Source of the DNA: an uncultured Gellertiella sp.
GTDB taxonomy: Bacteria > Pseudomonadota > Alphaproteobacteria > Rhizobiales > Rhizobiaceae
Direction: 5' to 3'
Assembly (NCBI RefSeq): GCF_963457605.1
Contig: NZ_OY735139.1
Location: 1,302,001-1,366,000, forward strand
Length of the DNA: 64,000 nucleotides
Shown here piece after piece: positions 62,956-64,000 of this stretch. How positions within the stretch are numbered: the stretch's first letter is position 1; each line of letters opens with the position of its first letter. Made by a program: the position numbers and the translations under genes. The notes below the pieces were generated by a model. The model worked only from the letters and a program-made list of their open reading frames with translations. It had not been told where the DNA came from and did no database searches.

Positions 62956-64000
62956 ATGGACACCCAGATGCTGATCGGGTCCCGTTTCGAAACCGGCACG
63001 GAAACAGAGGAATCGATCTACAATCCGAAGACCGGCGAAACGGTGCTGACCCTTGCCGAAGCCTCGCTGACACAGCTCGACGAGGCCGTCGAGGCAGCCG
63101 CCCGCGCCTTTGACAGCTGGTCGCAGACGACACCCGCCCAGCGCTCCGGCTATCTCCTGCAGATCGCCGATGCCATCGAGAAGGATGCGGCAGGCTTTGC
63201 CGCGCTCGAGGCGCTGAATTGCGGCAAGCCGATCAATGCGGTGCTGAACGATGAAATCCCGGCCATCGTCGATTGCTGGCGCTTCTTTGCCGGTGCCATC
63301 CGCACGCTTCACGCCCCCGTCGCGGGGGAATATCTGCCCGGCCATACCTCGATGATCCGCCGCGACCCCGTCGGCATCATCGGCTCGATTGCGCCCTGGA
63401 ACTATCCGCTGATGATGATGGCCTGGAAGCTGGCGCCTGCCATCGGCGCGGGCAATACGGTGGTGTTCAAGCCCTCCGAACAGACGCCGCTGACGGCACT
63501 GAAGCTTGCCCGGGTGCTTGCCGATATCCTGCCCGAGGGCGTCGTCAATATCGTGCTTGGCCGGGGGGAAAGCATCGGCAATGCGCTGATCAACCATCCG
63601 AAGATCGCCATGGTGTCGATCACCGGCGATGTCGCGACCGGCAAGAAGGTGCTGGTGGCGGCGTCGAAGACCGTCAAGCGCACCCATCTGGAACTCGGCG
63701 GCAAGGCCCCCGTCATCGTCCATGCCGATGCGGATATCGAGGCGGTGGTCGCCGGCATCCGCACCTTCGGCTATTACAATGCCGGGCAGGATTGCACCGC
63801 CGCCTGCCGGATCTATGCGGATCGCCGGATCCATGACCGGCTGGTCGCCGATCTCTCCGCCGCCGTCTCGACCATCCGGCTCAACGAGGCTGACGACACG
63901 CTGAACGAAATCGGCCCGCTGATCTCGCGCCGCCAGCGCGACCGGGTGGAAAGCTTCGTCTCGCGCGCAGCCGAACTCAAGCATATCGAGATCACCGCCG
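62956..64000 (+). CDS. ydcW: Gamma-aminobutyraldehyde dehydrogenase (partial, 3' end outside window)
   Basis: The first 348 codons are visible and the gene runs off the right edge. The oxyanion Asn is in IAPWNYPL, the general base Glu in HLELGGKAP and the nucleophile Cys in YNAGQDCTAACR. The sequence and its place directly after ydcSTUV match YdcW/PatD, which oxidises 4-aminobutanal from putrescine to GABA. Betaine aldehyde dehydrogenase is the main alternative. AGGAGAAG precedes the ATG. It has no stop within the window. Confidence 0.9.
   Translation, partial: MDTQMLIGSRFETGTETEESIYNPKTGETVLTLAEASLTQLDEAVEAAARAFDSWSQTTPAQRSGYLLQIADAIEKDAAGFAALEALNCGKPINAVLNDEIPAIVDCWRFFAGAIRTLHAPVAGEYLPGHTSMIRRDPVGIIGSIAPWNYPLMMMAWKLAPAIGAGNTVVFKPSEQTPLTALKLARVLADILPEGVVNIVLGRGESIGNALINHPKIAMVSITGDVATGKKVLVAASKTVKRTHLELGGKAPVIVHADADIEAVVAGIRTFGYYNAGQDCTAACRIYADRRIHDRLVADLSAAVSTIRLNEADDTLNEIGPLISRRQRDRVESFVSRAAELKHIEITA

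Noticed and set aside
62068-63984. A 638-codon minus-strand open frame over the permease and aldehyde dehydrogenase genes
   Set aside because: It lies antisense to two conserved genes with catalytic motifs. It is a composition artefact.

Overview
The window is GC-rich chromosomal DNA from an alphaproteobacterium, most likely a member of the Rhizobiaceae. The reasons are the soxBDAG order, an aa3-type cytochrome oxidase subunit IV peptide, a GcrA/CtrA-lineage style TTAA-N7-TTAA site, xylAB with a LacI regulator, a large-family TRAP transporter, and several families of CTAG-ended intergenic palindromes of the kind common in rhizobial genomes. There is no sign of a prophage, plasmid backbone, transposase, CRISPR array, rRNA or tRNA gene. 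The genus cannot be fixed from the sequence alone.

Layout. 1-5.1 kb: heterotetrameric sarcosine oxidase (soxB-soxD-soxA-soxG, minus strand, soxG cut by the window edge). 5.1-8.1 kb: ribosomal protein S21, a TPR lipoprotein, a mosaic of palindromic repeats, a cytochrome oxidase subunit IV peptide and a FeeM-like N-acyltransferase. 8.4-14.4 kb: a membrane GGDEF-EAL protein with a decayed cyclase site, then a TRAP transporter (dctQM plus a convergent dctP). 14.6-19.4 kb: a class I amidotransferase-type hydrolase, a LacI regulator, a MarR regulator divergent from a creatininase-family amidohydrolase, and an HxlR regulator divergent from an NmrA-like reductase. 19.5-22.6 kb: a CobW-type metallochaperone operon with a small protein and a WD40-like protein, then an internally deleted EamA transporter. 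22.6-33.2 kb: ornithine/lysine decarboxylase with a long leader, a LysR gene, tandem palindromes, a DUF1007/NicO nickel-cobalt pair, acetyltransferases, KDPG aldolase, a WYL regulator with a VOC protein, a frameshifted EVE-domain gene and trhO. 33.2-48.1 kb: a second degenerate GGDEF-EAL protein, xylAB with its regulator, an EmrAB efflux pump with a divergent TetR and paired operators, TerC, gltX, lysS and an acidic-repeat membrane protein. 48.3-64 kb: an MttB-like methyltransferase with a dimethylglycine dehydrogenase-like flavoprotein, a divergent enolase-superfamily / 3-hydroxyisobutyrate-dehydrogenase-like / GMC oxidoreductase cluster, two LysR genes and a ydcSTUVW-type polyamine transport and aldehyde oxidation operon.

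How the genes fit together. A methylated-amine theme spans the window: an MttB-like enzyme could demethylate a quaternary amine such as glycine betaine, the flavoprotein beside it could take dimethylglycine to sarcosine, and SoxBDAG takes sarcosine to glycine. A polyamine theme is also present: ornithine decarboxylase makes putrescine, while the ydcSTUVW-type operon would import polyamines and oxidise aminobutyraldehyde, and the PuuD-like hydrolase fits gamma-glutamyl-GABA cleavage. Most regulators here have a visible inverted repeat in their own intergenic region, so several regulator-operator pairs can be proposed directly from the sequence.

The most unusual observations are short palindromes whose terminal TAG is exactly the stop codon of the neighbouring gene (three cases, two repeat families), two independent GGDEF-EAL proteins that have both lost the cyclase signature but kept EAL, the single-base frameshift in the EVE gene, the internally deleted EamA gene, and the little-described CobW / small protein / WD40 operon. 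Nothing in the window is a clearly new defence or mobile system.
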